Below are positions 9,500-18,372 of a stretch of DNA of 64,000 bases, in pieces; position 1 is the first letter of the stretch; each line of letters begins with the position of its first letter. The translations under genes were made by a program, and so were the position numbers. The notes under the pieces are model-generated. The model searched no databases, was not told where the DNA came from, and saw only the letters and a program-made list of their open reading frames with translations. Source of the DNA: Ktedonobacter racemifer DSM 44963 (GTDB lineage: Bacteria; Chloroflexota; Ktedonobacteria; Ktedonobacterales; Ktedonobacteraceae); assembly GCF_000178855.1 (NCBI RefSeq), contig NZ_ADVG01000003.1:2170001-2234000 (forward strand), read 5' to 3'.

Positions 9500-9531
9500 G
9501 GAACAATAGCCTGCCGATGTACTAGTACTAG

Positions 9532-11115
9532 TTTGCGGTGCGAAATGGAGAGAAGCGCATGAGAAGGGCGTTGAGAGCCATTGCTCTCGGTATCATGGAT
9601 GAGGTTCTCTCTGGATGAGCCCTAGGCGACCGTGGCCTGGGCAATATGGCGCAGGTTACTGGAGATGATGCCCAGACCGATCCAACGTTGCATCCCGTCT
9701 TCCCCGTGATAGGCACATCTGCGCAACCCATAATCGCGGCGCAGGCTGTGAATGCGCCCCTCGATCCCCGCACGCCAGCGGTAGGCCCGTTTGAAGGCTC
9801 GTGTGTGTTCTTGGGCTCGTTGCTCCTGCGAGCGCTTGCCCTCCGCAGGGATCGCCACCACCTTGACCCCTGCGGCTTGCGCTCGCTCACGCGTCCCTGC
9901 AGCGTGAACCCCGCGATCGCCGACCAACCAGCGCGGAGGGTGCGCAAAGAGGGGCTGATGATGGGCAAGTGCTTCATCAGCCTGTCCATGCTCATGAGGA
10001 GCCTCGCAGATCTCAAAGCGCGTGACGATGCCCCCCTCTACCTCGTCGAGCACCACGTGCCGACCGAACTCCACCAGGGCCCCACCTTTGTGGCGAGGGA
10101 TAGCACGGGTATGCGGTTCGAAGAGGCTGAGGACTTTCTCGCTGGCAGCCACCTTCTTGCCTTCCAGCACTCGGACGTGGGCTTGCGTGATGACCCGTTC
10201 GATAAGCGGGAGCACCTGCTGAGCTGAAAGAAGCAGTCGCTGGGCTGGTGCCTCCGCCTGGCAACTCAGGTTCGCGGCAACCTGCTTGGCCTGCTTGACC
10301 ATTTGCTGGGTGGTCGTGATCAACTTGTGGTAGAGCGCTCGTTGTTGCTCCTCTTTCTGCTCCCCTTTGCGCCGCAACAGCCGATGCAACGACTGCGCAG
10401 CACGACGCGCTGAGCGCACTCGGCTCCGGCAGGCTTGCTTCACTGACAAGAGCGTGCCCTCCACCAGTGGTTTGGCCCGCTGCACAAAGCGGGAGAGCAC
10501 CCGCACGCTATCCACGAGCAAGCCACTGTCGGTGGGATGATGAATGTTGGTCTGCACACAGGTGGCATCAAGGCGCAGTTTGCGTCCGCTGGTGACCTTG
10601 GCCTGCCTCGCCAGATGCACCACGCGGTCATTGAGGGTATGCACCGTCTCTGGGCGGATGGTGTGGGCCCAGCGAATGAGCGTGGTATCATCAGGGACTC
10701 GCTCAAAATAGACGCGGCAAAACCAGCGCAGCACCAGGCTGTCCTTGACGCGTTCCTCCGTTTCTTGAAAGCTCCACTGATACAAGTGTTTGCAGATGAG
10801 CATGCGTAAGATCACTTCCACCGGCGTCGAATGCCGCCCATGCACCAGCGTCCAGCGATAGCGCTTCCCCAGATCTCCACGGACGTGCTGATAGAGGTCA
10901 TCATCGTCGAGCAACCCATCCAACTGCTTGAGGACAGGATCGGTTTGGGCTGCCACCTCGGGCACGCGGGCAAACACATCTTCTGGTTGGTAGCAATCGA
11001 TGAGCATGGCCCTTCCTTTCTCTGCCTGATAAGCCCCTCTTGTTCATTCTACCACGCTCTTTCTTCGCTCTTTCTGCTCTCAAGCCGCTTCAGTGGCTCC
11101 ATTTCGCACCGCAAA
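9532..11115 (-). mobile_element. ISNCY-type insertion sequence, copy 1
   Basis: A 1584-bp element with ends TTTGCGGTGCGAAATGGAG (inverted at the right). It is flanked by CTAG at 9528-9531 and 11116-11119, read as a 4-bp target duplication inside CTAGTACTAG. It is the same length as, and nearly identical to, the copy at 16511-18094, which lies in the opposite orientation. The right CTAG overlaps the edge of the mini-element starting at 11118. Confidence 0.85.
9622..11007 (-). CDS. DDE transposase, ISNCY type (copy 1)
   Basis: A 461-residue transposase. The N-terminal domain (about 1-140) contains TDPVLKQLDGLL, LVHGRHSTPVEVILRMLICKHLYQWS and LVLRWFCRVYFERVPDDTTLIRW. Candidate catalytic acids are D147 (RLDATCVQTNIHHP), D364 (VGDRGVHA) and E416 (IEGRIHSLRRDYG). 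A helical, Arg/Gln-rich insert occupies about 190-285. The gene is intact. The protein differs from the 16619-18004 copy at only a few residues (S/G and V/A near 167-170, L/T near 187, E/A near 335), which indicates recent transposition or gene conversion. Confidence 0.88.
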   Translation of the reverse strand: MLIDCYQPEDVFARVPEVAAQTDPVLKQLDGLLDDDDLYQHVRGDLGKRYRWTLVHGRHSTPVEVILRMLICKHLYQWSFQETEERVKDSLVLRWFCRVYFERVPDDTTLIRWAHTIRPETVHTLNDRVVHLARQAKVTSGRKLRLDATCVQTNIHHPTDSGLLVDSVRVLSRFVQRAKPLVEGTLLSVKQACRSRVRSARRAAQSLHRLLRRKGEQKEEQQRALYHKLITTTQQMVKQAKQVAANLSCQAEAPAQRLLLSAQQVLPLIERVITQAHVRVLEGKKVAASEKVLSLFEPHTRAIPRHKGGALVEFGRHVVLDEVEGGIVTRFEICEAPHEHGQADEALAHHQPLFAHPPRWLVGDRGVHAAGTRERAQAAGVKVVAIPAEGKRSQEQRAQEHTRAFKRAYRWRAGIEGRIHSLRRDYGLRRCAYHGEDGMQRWIGLGIISSNLRHIAQATVA

Positions 11116-11157
11116 CTAGTACTACAGCACCACTTAGCGAGGTATATATGTTATGAA

Positions 11158-12632
11158 GTCAGTACCCTACGGCTAAAGCCGAGGGCTTGGAGTTGTGTCT
11201 GAACTCCACCTCAATCCAGCATACCGTTTCAGGCGTGCTGCTTTGGCTTCATCGTCCGACACATCAGGGCGTACTGACAAGAGGCCCGTTCCTATCCAGT
11301 CTTGCCGGATAAGAAGCGTTCGCATCGCAATGTTTCTTGCACCAACCAGATCGGCATGGAGCGTGTACTGACAATTCTGACAGACGAAGAGCAATCCTTT
11401 GTTGGGCCTATTCTCTTTGCAGGTGTGCCCACATTTGGGGCAGGCCTGCGAGGTATAGTTGGCATCGACCTTGATTGCCATACTTCGATGTAAGAGCGCT
11501 TTATAGGCAATCATGCTATGCAACTCAGCGAAGGACCATTTGGAGAAGGTACGATTGGCTTTTCGCTGTTTTGCATTTTTGCCTTTGCGTCGTTTGGTAC
11601 GTTCTCGAATGTCTGTCAGATGCTCCAGTCCAATCAAGCTTTGAGGGTGCTGTAGGACAATCCGCTTACTCACGACATGATTGGTATTCTGCTTCAACCG
11701 TCTCTCTCGTCCACTGATGGCAACGAGCCTTCTTGTCGCTGAACGAGTGCCTTTCTTTTGCAGACGTTTTCTCAGTCGTGCGTAGTGGTTTGCCTTGGGG
11801 ACAATCTGTTTGCCTGAATGGAAGGTGCAATCCCCTTGCATCGTCGCCGTGACGGCAAGGTATCGCATCCCCACATCCACTCCGGCGACCTGCTTGTGCG
11901 TTTCAGGTGTCGGATCAGCCGTCTCAATTTCAAGAGAGACAAGGAGGTAAAATTGCTTCTTGGCTTTGTCATACCAGAGTTTCGATGCACCAATCTCCGC
12001 TCCACGCTGGATCAATGCAACATGCTTATTGTAGCCAGTATAGGGCACGATAACACGTCCCTCAAGGGTCAGGATGCTCACGTGCTGCTCTTTCTTGAAG
12101 GTGTAGTCTTTCTTGTACTGATAGGTCAACGTGGGGGAGATGAACTTGGGAGCCTGATCAAGCCCTTTGTAGCGTTTCTTGGTCTTCCCTTCCTTACGAT
12201 GAACAGCATTGTTCTTCACCTTTGTCCAGAGGGTTTTATACGAGGCTCCAACTTGGCGAGGAACAGAACAGGCCATTTGCGAAGGCAGATGAAAACGGAG
12301 GCGGATCTCTTCGTAGGTGGCATCTTGCAAACGAATAGCATTACTCATTTTGCCATTCGCAAAGGCGTACTGGCTCACATAGTTGAGTGAATCACGATAC
12401 GCCAGTTGCGTTGTACGTAATGCCTTGAATTGCTCGAGCGTTGTATTCAATTTGAGTTTCGCTGTTAATACCGTTTGCATACGCTACATTATACCATAGT
12501 TTTCATCTGACTGTCAACAATACATGAGCAGATGAGAGCATGTCTACGGCGTATTCCACCCAAGCCACCGACAAAGGAACGCCGCATTCCTCCCCATGCC
12601 TCAAAGGGCAGGGGCATCCTGCGGCGTTTTAG
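11158..12632 (-). mobile_element. IS605-type TnpB element, family A copy 1
   Basis: Boundaries come from comparison with the copy at 53101-54576, where the interrupted host gene fixes both junctions. On the minus strand the left end CTAAAACGCCGC follows GTCAC, and the right end CCGTAGGGTACTGAC is followed by host DNA beginning TTCATAAC. Both copies lie directly 3' of TCAC. There is no tnpA. Length is 1475 bp against 1476 bp for the second copy. Confidence 0.85.
11173..12480 (-). CDS. tnpB: TnpB RNA-guided nuclease, family A (intact)
   Basis: A 435-residue TnpB with all expected residues: RuvC D202 (GVDVGMRYLAV), E286 (LIGLEHL), zinc ribbon C347/C350/C367/C370 and D377 (LHADLVGARNI). The N-terminus MQTVLTAKLKLN is the usual OrfB wedge-like start. 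The C-terminal tail ends in PSPRL, overlapping the right-end hairpin (CCTACGGCTAAAGCCGAGGG, 11167-11186) that would be the 3' scaffold of its guide RNA. The second copy (53253) carries a nonsense codon and a frameshift, so this is the only intact member of family A here. Confidence 0.92.
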   Translation of the reverse strand: MQTVLTAKLKLNTTLEQFKALRTTQLAYRDSLNYVSQYAFANGKMSNAIRLQDATYEEIRLRFHLPSQMACSVPRQVGASYKTLWTKVKNNAVHRKEGKTKKRYKGLDQAPKFISPTLTYQYKKDYTFKKEQHVSILTLEGRVIVPYTGYNKHVALIQRGAEIGASKLWYDKAKKQFYLLVSLEIETADPTPETHKQVAGVDVGMRYLAVTATMQGDCTFHSGKQIVPKANHYARLRKRLQKKGTRSATRRLVAISGRERRLKQNTNHVVSKRIVLQHPQSLIGLEHLTDIRERTKRRKGKNAKQRKANRTFSKWSFAELHSMIAYKALLHRSMAIKVDANYTSQACPKCGHTCKENRPNKGLLFVCQNCQYTLHADLVGARNIAMRTLLIRQDWIGTGLLSVRPDVSDDEAKAARLKRYAGLRWSSDTTPSPRL

Positions 12633-13990
12633 GTGACTTCTTAGGCTCCTTCTTTGTAGAAGACTTGTAATGTGGCAGTGAGCCTGTGGAGCCACCCCAC
12701 GTTTTAAGTGGTGCTGTTGTAGTACTAGTATCCATTGCGAAATGGCTCCAGTGGCCTGTAGAGACGATGAAAATTCAACAGTGATTATGTATTGCTGAGT
12801 TTTATGTGGTAGAGTGATCTTCCCTCTGAGGGAGGGGGTTATGCACTCTGCTTCTGGGCGATATGCCTGAGATTACTGGCGAGAACCCCGAGACCCAGCC
12901 ACCGCTCCATCCCGTCCTGCCCGTGATAGCGGCATTTGCTCCATCCGTAGTCGCGTCTCAGGCTCGCAATCCGCCCCTCGATACCCGCGCGGAAGCGATA
13001 GCCGCGCCGGAAACCGCGCGTGCGTTCTAACGCCTGCCGTTCCTCCGACACCTTGCCCATTGCCGGAATAGCGATCCGCTTGACGCCCGCCGCCCGCAGA
13101 CGTTCCTCTGTGTCTGCCGAGTGGACCCCACGGTCGCCAGTGACGAGATGGGGGGGCCGGGCAAACACCTCCCGATGGTGGACCACAGCGTCGATAGCCT
13201 GTCCATGCTCTTCCGGGTGTTCCAGGATCTCGTAGCGCGTCACGATGCCTCCCTCGACCTCATCGAGCATGACCTGTCGTCCGAACTCGACCAGGGCTCC
13301 GCCCTTGTGCCGCGGAATGGCACGGGTGTGCGGCTCAAACAGGCTCAGCACCTTCTCGCCCGCGGGCACCTTTTTGTTCTCCAGCATGCGCTTACGGGTT
13401 TGGGTGATGACCCGCTCCACCAGGGGCAGGACCTGTTTAGCCTGGCGTGCCAGCAGTTGTGCAGATTGCTGGGTCTCCTTGCTCAGCACGCGTACGACCT
13501 TTCTGGCCTGCTGCACCATCTGCTCGGTGGTTTCCACCAACTTCTGATACAGTTTCTTCTGCTCGGCTTCCTTGTCTTCCCCTTTGCGCCGCAGTTGCCG
13601 GTGCAACGTCTGAGCGGTGCACCGGGCGGTGCGCATTCGGGAACGGCAGAGTTGTTGGATATTCTTGACTGGCGCTTGGATCAGCGGTCTGGCCCGCTGC
13701 ACCATTCGAGAGAGCACGCGCACACTGTCCACCAACAACCCGCTGTCTGTGGGGTGATGAATGGTGGTCTGCAGGCACGTCGCATCCAGCCGCAGCTTGC
13801 GCCCTTTGGTCACCCTGGCCTGCGCCGCCAGCTCCACCACACGATCGTTCGGGGCATGGATCGTTTCCGGTCACAGCGTCTGTTCCCAGCACCACACCGT
13901 ACTGGCATCGGGAACGGTATGGAAGGCGACCCGACAGAACCAGCGCAGGACCAAGCTATCTTTGACGCGCCCTTCCAGTTCTTTATCGAA

Positions 13991-15614
13991 CCGGCCCGTA
14001 AAACCCCTGGCTTGAGCCATGGGGATACAAGGGCCGTTCCTTTTGGGAATGGTCTAGGTGGCGGAGGAGCGGAGGAACGCGAGGGCTTGACAACAAAGCG
14101 AGGCTTTTGTATACTGCTTCTTGAAATTCTGTTCTATGTCTGTAAACAGGTCTCAGCACTGAAGTGAGCAGGAATGCCGCGAGAGGAGGGGGCGCATGGA
14201 AGACGCGAATGACACACCAGGACCGCAACCAGACGAGGCGCCAGTGCGTGTCAAAGCCTATGTCTATCGCTTGTATCCCACGCGCAAACAAGAAAGCACC
14301 CTCCTGTGGACCCTTCGTCGCTGTAAAGAGCTCTACAACGCGAGCCTGGAAGAACGCACCGCCGCCTACAAGATGGCTGACGTCTCGGTCTCCTATGGCA
14401 TGCAGGCCGACCAATTGCCTCAGGTGAAGCAAGAACGCCTCGAATATCAGGAGATTCATTCCCAGGTGCAACAGGATGTGCTCCGACGTCTCGACAAAGC
14501 CATGCGTGCCTTCTTCCGTCGCGTCGCTGAGGGGCAAACCCCAGGCTACCCAAGGTACAAATCCAATACTCGCTATCGTTCCTTCACGTATCCGCAGAGC
14601 GGGTATACCATCATTGGCGCCCTCACTCCCCATGACAACAAGGGCAAGAAAACCTGTCGGTTGAAGCTTTCGAAGATCGGGCATCTCAAGATGGTGATGC
14701 ATCGACCCATCAAAGGCAGCATCAAGGCCTGCACCATTAAACATGATGGCGACCAGTGGTATGCGGTCTTCAGCGTGGAGCAGGCCATCCATTCCACGCC
14801 GGTCCATCCCTCCAGCAAGACGGTGGGTGTGGATGTGGGCATCACCTCCTATGCCACGCTTTCTACAGGCGAGCAGATCGCCAACCCTCGCATCTACCGT
14901 TCGACCGAGCAGCAGATCAAAGAGGCGCATCGCAAGCTGTCTCGGCGCAAGCGAGGCAGTCATCGACGCAACCGAGCCAAGCGCGCCTTGACGCGGCTCT
15001 ATCGCAAGGTGCGCCATCGGCGGCAGGACTTCCTGCATCAAACGTCGCGTCGACTGGTCAATCAGTATGAGACCCTGGTGTTTGAGGCGTTGCAGATCCC
15101 CAATATGACGGCAAGGCCCAAGCCCAAGAAGGAGGAGATCCCTATAACGACAGAGGGAAGCGAAGGTAGCACGACAGCGGCGGCGGTGCCGCACTATTTG
15201 CCCAATGGAGCAGCCGCCAAGAGCGGCCTGAACAAGAGCATCATGGACGCGGCCTGGGGTCGTTTCATCACGCTGTGTGCCTGCAAAGCGGAAGAGGCTG
15301 GCGGCATGGTGATGAAGGTGGCGCCCCAGCAGACGAGCCAGGTGTGTAGTGGCTGCGGGGTTCTGGTCCCCAAAGATCTCTCGGTGCGATGGCATTCCTG
15401 CTCCACGTGTGGGGCTGAGCTCGATCGCGATGAGAACGCCGCGCTCAACGTTCTGCGCCGCTATGAGCTGCAAGGAGCCCTTCCTGTTCGCAAGAAAGGC
15501 AAACCCACCAGGAAGGTGGGTCGGGGCGGGAAGCGTCCCACAGCGACTGGCGCTCTCTGAGGAGGGAGACAGCCACTGTCGAAGCCCCCGCCTTTAGGCG
15601 TGGGGTACTTCACA
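13991..15614 (+). mobile_element. IS605-type TnpB element, family B
   Basis: The interrupted transposase defines the junctions: host TTTATCGAA before 13991 and GCTCCACTG after 15614. The left end holds a CCCCTGGCTTGAGCCATGGGG stem near 14005-14025. The right end holds CCCCCGCCTTTAGGCGTGGGG near 15585-15605, followed by TACTTCACA. Length is about 1624 bp; one base at the junction (A) is ambiguous. No tnpA. Confidence 0.8.
14196..15560 (+). CDS. tnpB: TnpB RNA-guided nuclease, family B
   Basis: A 454-residue TnpB. N-terminal VKAYVYRLYPTRKQESTLLWTLRRCKELYN is the standard OrfB HTH-like start. RuvC residues are D213 (GVDVGITSYA), E297 (LVFEALQIPNM) and D412 (LDRDENAALNV); the zinc ribbon cysteines are C384/C387/C402/C405. 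An insert of about 30 residues (305-335, Thr/Ser/Ala rich) sits between the second RuvC motif and the zinc ribbon. The first about 18 residues before VKAYVYRLYP are extra relative to most relatives, so a downstream start is possible. Intact. Confidence 0.92.
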   Translation: MEDANDTPGPQPDEAPVRVKAYVYRLYPTRKQESTLLWTLRRCKELYNASLEERTAAYKMADVSVSYGMQADQLPQVKQERLEYQEIHSQVQQDVLRRLDKAMRAFFRRVAEGQTPGYPRYKSNTRYRSFTYPQSGYTIIGALTPHDNKGKKTCRLKLSKIGHLKMVMHRPIKGSIKACTIKHDGDQWYAVFSVEQAIHSTPVHPSSKTVGVDVGITSYATLSTGEQIANPRIYRSTEQQIKEAHRKLSRRKRGSHRRNRAKRALTRLYRKVRHRRQDFLHQTSRRLVNQYETLVFEALQIPNMTARPKPKKEEIPITTEGSEGSTTAAAVPHYLPNGAAAKSGLNKSIMDAAWGRFITLCACKAEEAGGMVMKVAPQQTSQVCSGCGVLVPKDLSVRWHSCSTCGAELDRDENAALNVLRRYELQGALPVRKKGKPTRKVGRGGKRPTATGAL

Positions 15615-15857
15615 GCTCCACTGATACAGGTGCTTGAGGATGAGCATCCGCAAGAGCACTTCCACCGGCGTCGAGTGTCGCCCGTGAACCAACATAGATT
15701 GATACCGTTGGCCGAAGTCCGCCCGCACCTGGTGATACAACTCGTCATCATCAAGCAGCACGTTCAGGCGAGAGAGCACAGGATCGATCTCTGCTGCCAA
15801 CTCGGGCACCTGCGCAAATACATCTTCTCGCGCGTAGCAGTCCATTAACATGAGCGT

Positions 15858-16295
15858 TTACCTCTGGCGCTGGCGAAACTCTGGCCGCAGTCGTCCCTCG
15901 CTGCTTTTCGCCCTCTCACTCGCCCGTTCCACTCGGTTTGCGAGTTCTTCCAGCACAGCAGGAGACACCTGACTGGCTGCCCGGCTCACGAGGCTCTCGA
16001 GGGGCGCTGGCCGCATTTCCAGCCGACAAAACCAACGCAGCACCAAGCTGTCTTCCACTTGCTCGACCGTTTCCTGCTCACTCCAGGTATACAGATACTT
16101 GACGAGCAACAGACGCAGCAGCACTTCTCCCGATATAGCATCCTCCCCCAGCCCGTCCAATCTTGCGCACACCTGGCGAGCAAGCGGATATGCGTCCAAA
16201 ACCGCATCCAGTTCGCTGAGCACCGGGTCGGTCTCGACTGCCTGAGCCGCTATCTTGGCAAATATCCGTTCCATTCGGGATAGTTTTCTTTTCAT
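15858..16295 (-). CDS. Accessory ORF homologous to the ISNCY transposase N-terminus
   Basis: A 145-residue protein encoded just upstream of the interrupted transposase, with only 6 bases between its TAA and the transposase ATG, suggesting translational coupling. GGAGGA lies before its ATG at 16295. Its sequence parallels the transposase N-terminal domain: VETDPVLSELDAVLD, EVLLRLLLVKYLYTWSEQETVEQVEDSLVLRWFCRLEM. It then ends in a basic Arg-rich tail instead of a catalytic domain. The short ISNCY copies lack it. I infer a duplicated DNA-binding or multimerisation domain acting as a regulator of transposition; this is not demonstrated. Confidence 0.75.
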   Translation of the reverse strand: MKRKLSRMERIFAKIAAQAVETDPVLSELDAVLDAYPLARQVCARLDGLGEDAISGEVLLRLLLVKYLYTWSEQETVEQVEDSLVLRWFCRLEMRPAPLESLVSRAASQVSPAVLEELANRVERASERAKSSEGRLRPEFRQRQR

Positions 16296-16510
16296 GGCTC
16301 TTTCCTCCTCTCCAATTCTACCACTGAGCAGGGAAATATCCCAGTTCAACGCAGGCATGAGTGACTTACTCTGGCTTCTCCCTCCTTCCGGGCTGGTTCC
16401 TCTCTTTCCGGCCAGAGGAGCCTATCCATCGCTCAGTCACGTTTCGAGAAGGCTGATTAGCCCAAGAAGCGGCTCTACAGGCTGCATTTCGCAAGGGATA
16501 CTAGTACTAG

Positions 16511-18094
16511 TTTGCGGTGCGAAATGGAGCCACTGAAGCGGCTTGAGAGCAGAAAGAGCGAAGAAAGAGCGTGGTAGAATGAACAAGAGGGGCTTATCAG
16601 GCAGAGAAAGGAAGGGCCATGCTCATCGATTGCTACCAACCAGAAGATGTGTTTGCCCGCGTGCCCGAGGTGGCAGCCCAAACCGATCCTGTCCTCAAGC
16701 AGTTGGATGGGTTGCTCGACGATGATGACCTCTATCAGCACGTCCGTGGAGATCTGGGGAAGCGCTATCGCTGGACGCTGGTGCATGGGCGGCATTCGAC
16801 GCCGGTGGAAGTGATCTTGCGCATGCTCATCTGCAAACACTTGTATCAGTGGAGCTTTCAAGAAACGGAGGAACGCGTCAAGGACAGCCTGGTGCTGCGC
16901 TGGTTTTGCCGCGTCTATTTTGAGCGAGTCCCTGATGATACCACGCTCATTCGCTGGGCCCACACCATCCGCCCAGAGACGGTGCATACCCTCAATGACC
17001 GCGTGGTGCATCTGGCGAGGCAGGCCAAGGTCACCAGCGGACGCAAACTGCGCCTTGATGCCACCTGTGTGCAGACCAACATTCATCATCCCACCGACAG
17101 TGGCTTGCTCGTGGACGGCGTGAGGGCGCTTTCCCGCTTCGTGCAGCGGGCCAAACCGCTGGTGGAGGGCACGCTCACGTCGGTAAAGCAAGCCTGCCGG
17201 AGCCGAGTGCGCTCAGCGCGTCGTGCTGCGCAGTCGTTGCATCGGCTGTTGCGGCGCAAAGGGGAGCAGAAAGAGGAGCAACAACGAGCGCTCTACCACA
17301 AGTTGATCACGACCACCCAGCAAATGGTCAAGCAGGCCAAGCAGGTTGCCGCGAACCTGAGCTGCCAGGCGGAGGCACCAGCCCAGCGACTGCTTCTTTC
17401 AGCTCAGCAGGTGCTCCCGCTTATCGAACGGGTCATCACGCAAGCCCACGTCCGAGTGCTGGAAGGCAAGAAGGTGGCTGCCAGCGAGAAAGTCCTCAGC
17501 CTCTTCGAACCGCATACCCGTGCTATCCCTCGCCACAAAGGTGGGGCCCTGGTGGAGTTCGGTCGGCACGTGGTGCTCGACGAGGTAGAGGGGGGCATCG
17601 TCACGCGCTTTGAGATCTGTGCGGCTCCTCATGAGCATGGACAGGCTGATGAAGCACTTGCCCATCATCAGCCCCTCTTTGCGCACCCTCCGCGCTGGTT
17701 GGTCGGCGATCGCGGGGTTCACGCTGCAGGGACGCGTGAGCGAGCGCAAGCCGCAGGGGTCAAGGTGGTGGCGATCCCTGCGGAGGGCAAGCGCTCGCAG
17801 GAGCAACGAGCCCAAGAACACACACGAGCCTTCAAACGAGCCTACCGCTGGCGTGCGGGGATCGAGGGGCGCATTCACAGCCTGCGCCGCGATTATGGGT
17901 TGCGCAGATGTGCCTATCACGGGGAAGACGGGATGCAACGTTGGATCGGTCTGGGCATCATCTCCAGTAACCTGCGCCATATTGCCCAGGCCACGGTCGC
18001 CTAGGGCTCATCCAGAGAGAACCTCATCCATGATACCGAGAGCAATGGCTCTCAACGCCCTTCTCATGCGCTTCTCTCCATTTCGCACCGCAAA
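16511..18094 (+). mobile_element. ISNCY-type insertion sequence, copy 2
   Basis: A 1584-bp element with the same terminal sequence as 9532-11115, bounded by CTAG at 16507-16510 and 18095-18098. It is inverted relative to copy 1, so the pair frames 5.4 kb and could act as a composite transposon or as an inversion substrate. Confidence 0.88.
16619..18004 (+). CDS. DDE transposase, ISNCY type (copy 2)
   Basis: A 461-residue transposase, same start (MLIDCYQPEDVFARV) and length as copy 1, with candidate acids D147, D364 and E416 intact. Only a handful of substitutions separate the two proteins. Transcription runs rightward toward the SMP-30 gene, but about 370 bp and the element end separate them. 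Confidence 0.9.
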   Translation: MLIDCYQPEDVFARVPEVAAQTDPVLKQLDGLLDDDDLYQHVRGDLGKRYRWTLVHGRHSTPVEVILRMLICKHLYQWSFQETEERVKDSLVLRWFCRVYFERVPDDTTLIRWAHTIRPETVHTLNDRVVHLARQAKVTSGRKLRLDATCVQTNIHHPTDSGLLVDGVRALSRFVQRAKPLVEGTLTSVKQACRSRVRSARRAAQSLHRLLRRKGEQKEEQQRALYHKLITTTQQMVKQAKQVAANLSCQAEAPAQRLLLSAQQVLPLIERVITQAHVRVLEGKKVAASEKVLSLFEPHTRAIPRHKGGALVEFGRHVVLDEVEGGIVTRFEICAAPHEHGQADEALAHHQPLFAHPPRWLVGDRGVHAAGTRERAQAAGVKVVAIPAEGKRSQEQRAQEHTRAFKRAYRWRAGIEGRIHSLRRDYGLRRCAYHGEDGMQRWIGLGIISSNLRHIAQATVA

Positions 18095-18180
18095 CTAGTA
18101 CTAGTCGTATGTGGCGCGTCCAATGGATCGTTTTGGGAAAGTGGTACAGGTTGAGATTGCCGTTTTGGGCCAGACCCGAA

Positions 18181-18252
18181 ACATAGGAAATTGGCGCGAA
18201 ACGTAGAAATCGGCCAGGAAGACGCTGGGAAAACCGCTCTCCATCTGGTATA
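18181..18252 (+). repeat. Dispersed repeat related to the 56-61 kb element ends
   Basis: Contains GCCAGGAAGACGCTGGGA and AACCGCTCTCCATCTGG, matching with a few changes the segments at 58733-58792 (same strand) and 60811-60869 (opposite strand). A preceding box ACATAGGAAATTGGCGC resembles GTAGGAAATCGGCGCC in the 59-bp ends at 56068 and 60924. It is probably an orphan transposon end lying upstream of the SMP-30 gene. Confidence 0.6.
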
Positions 18253-18372
18253 CTTCTTCTAGAAAGTGTAAATGACGTTTTTTGTCGTAAGACAGGCAAC
18301 GCCTGGTTCGCCGATGAGGACCGGCGATCCCTGCCGTCCCACCAGGCGTGACCTGGATCGAAGGAGGCACTG

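Larger units (their letters stand above)
11118..12726. mobile_element. Mini-element split by a TnpB element
   Basis: AGTACTACAGCACCACTTA at 11118-11136 is inverted at 12705-12726, with a 3-base insertion in the right arm. Without the TnpB element at 11158-12632 this would be about a 135-bp non-coding element. The bases 12633-12704 contain no gene. Its outer edges coincide with the CTAG duplications of the two neighbouring ISNCY elements, so those elements apparently inserted at its ends. Confidence 0.55.
12839..15851 (-). pseudogene. ISNCY-type transposase, split and stop-containing
   Basis: The N-terminus (MLMDCYAREDVFAQVPELA... to HLYQWS) is encoded at 15851-15615 and the remainder (FDKELEGRVKDSLVLRWFCR... 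onward) at 13990-12839. The TnpB element lies exactly between Ser and Phe codons. A second lesion, an in-frame TGA at about 13873-13875 (after WEQTL), would end translation even without the insertion. The C-terminal part retains LDATCLQTTIHHP, TGDRGVHSAD and GIEGRIASLRRDYG. It is clearly related to, but diverged from, the intact copies. Confidence 0.85.
12729..16500 (-). mobile_element. Longer ISNCY-type element, interrupted by TnpB element
   Basis: Ends TATCC(A/C)TTGCGAAATG are inverted at 12729 and 16500 and flanked by CTAG (12725-12728, 16501-16504). Removing the inserted TnpB element (13991-15614) leaves about 2.15 kb, longer than the 1584-bp relatives because of an extra ORF upstream of the transposase. 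Its right CTAG is only 2 bp from the CTAG of the 16511 element, so two related elements sit nearly end to end. Confidence 0.75.

Noticed and set aside
13121..14167. 348-residue plus-strand frame
   Set aside because: Antisense shadow of the interrupted ISNCY transposase; composition (His/Leu/Gln runs) is not protein-like.
13983..15473. 496-residue minus-strand frame antisense to the TnpB gene
   Set aside because: It is longer than the TnpB ORF but crosses the element junction, has no ribosome site or known motif, and the plus strand has all RuvC and zinc residues. A high-GC shadow.
9521..18104. Repeated CTAGTACTAG as a possible CRISPR or short tandem array
   Set aside because: The repeats sit only at IS ends and are explained by target duplication; there are no regularly spaced unique spacers.
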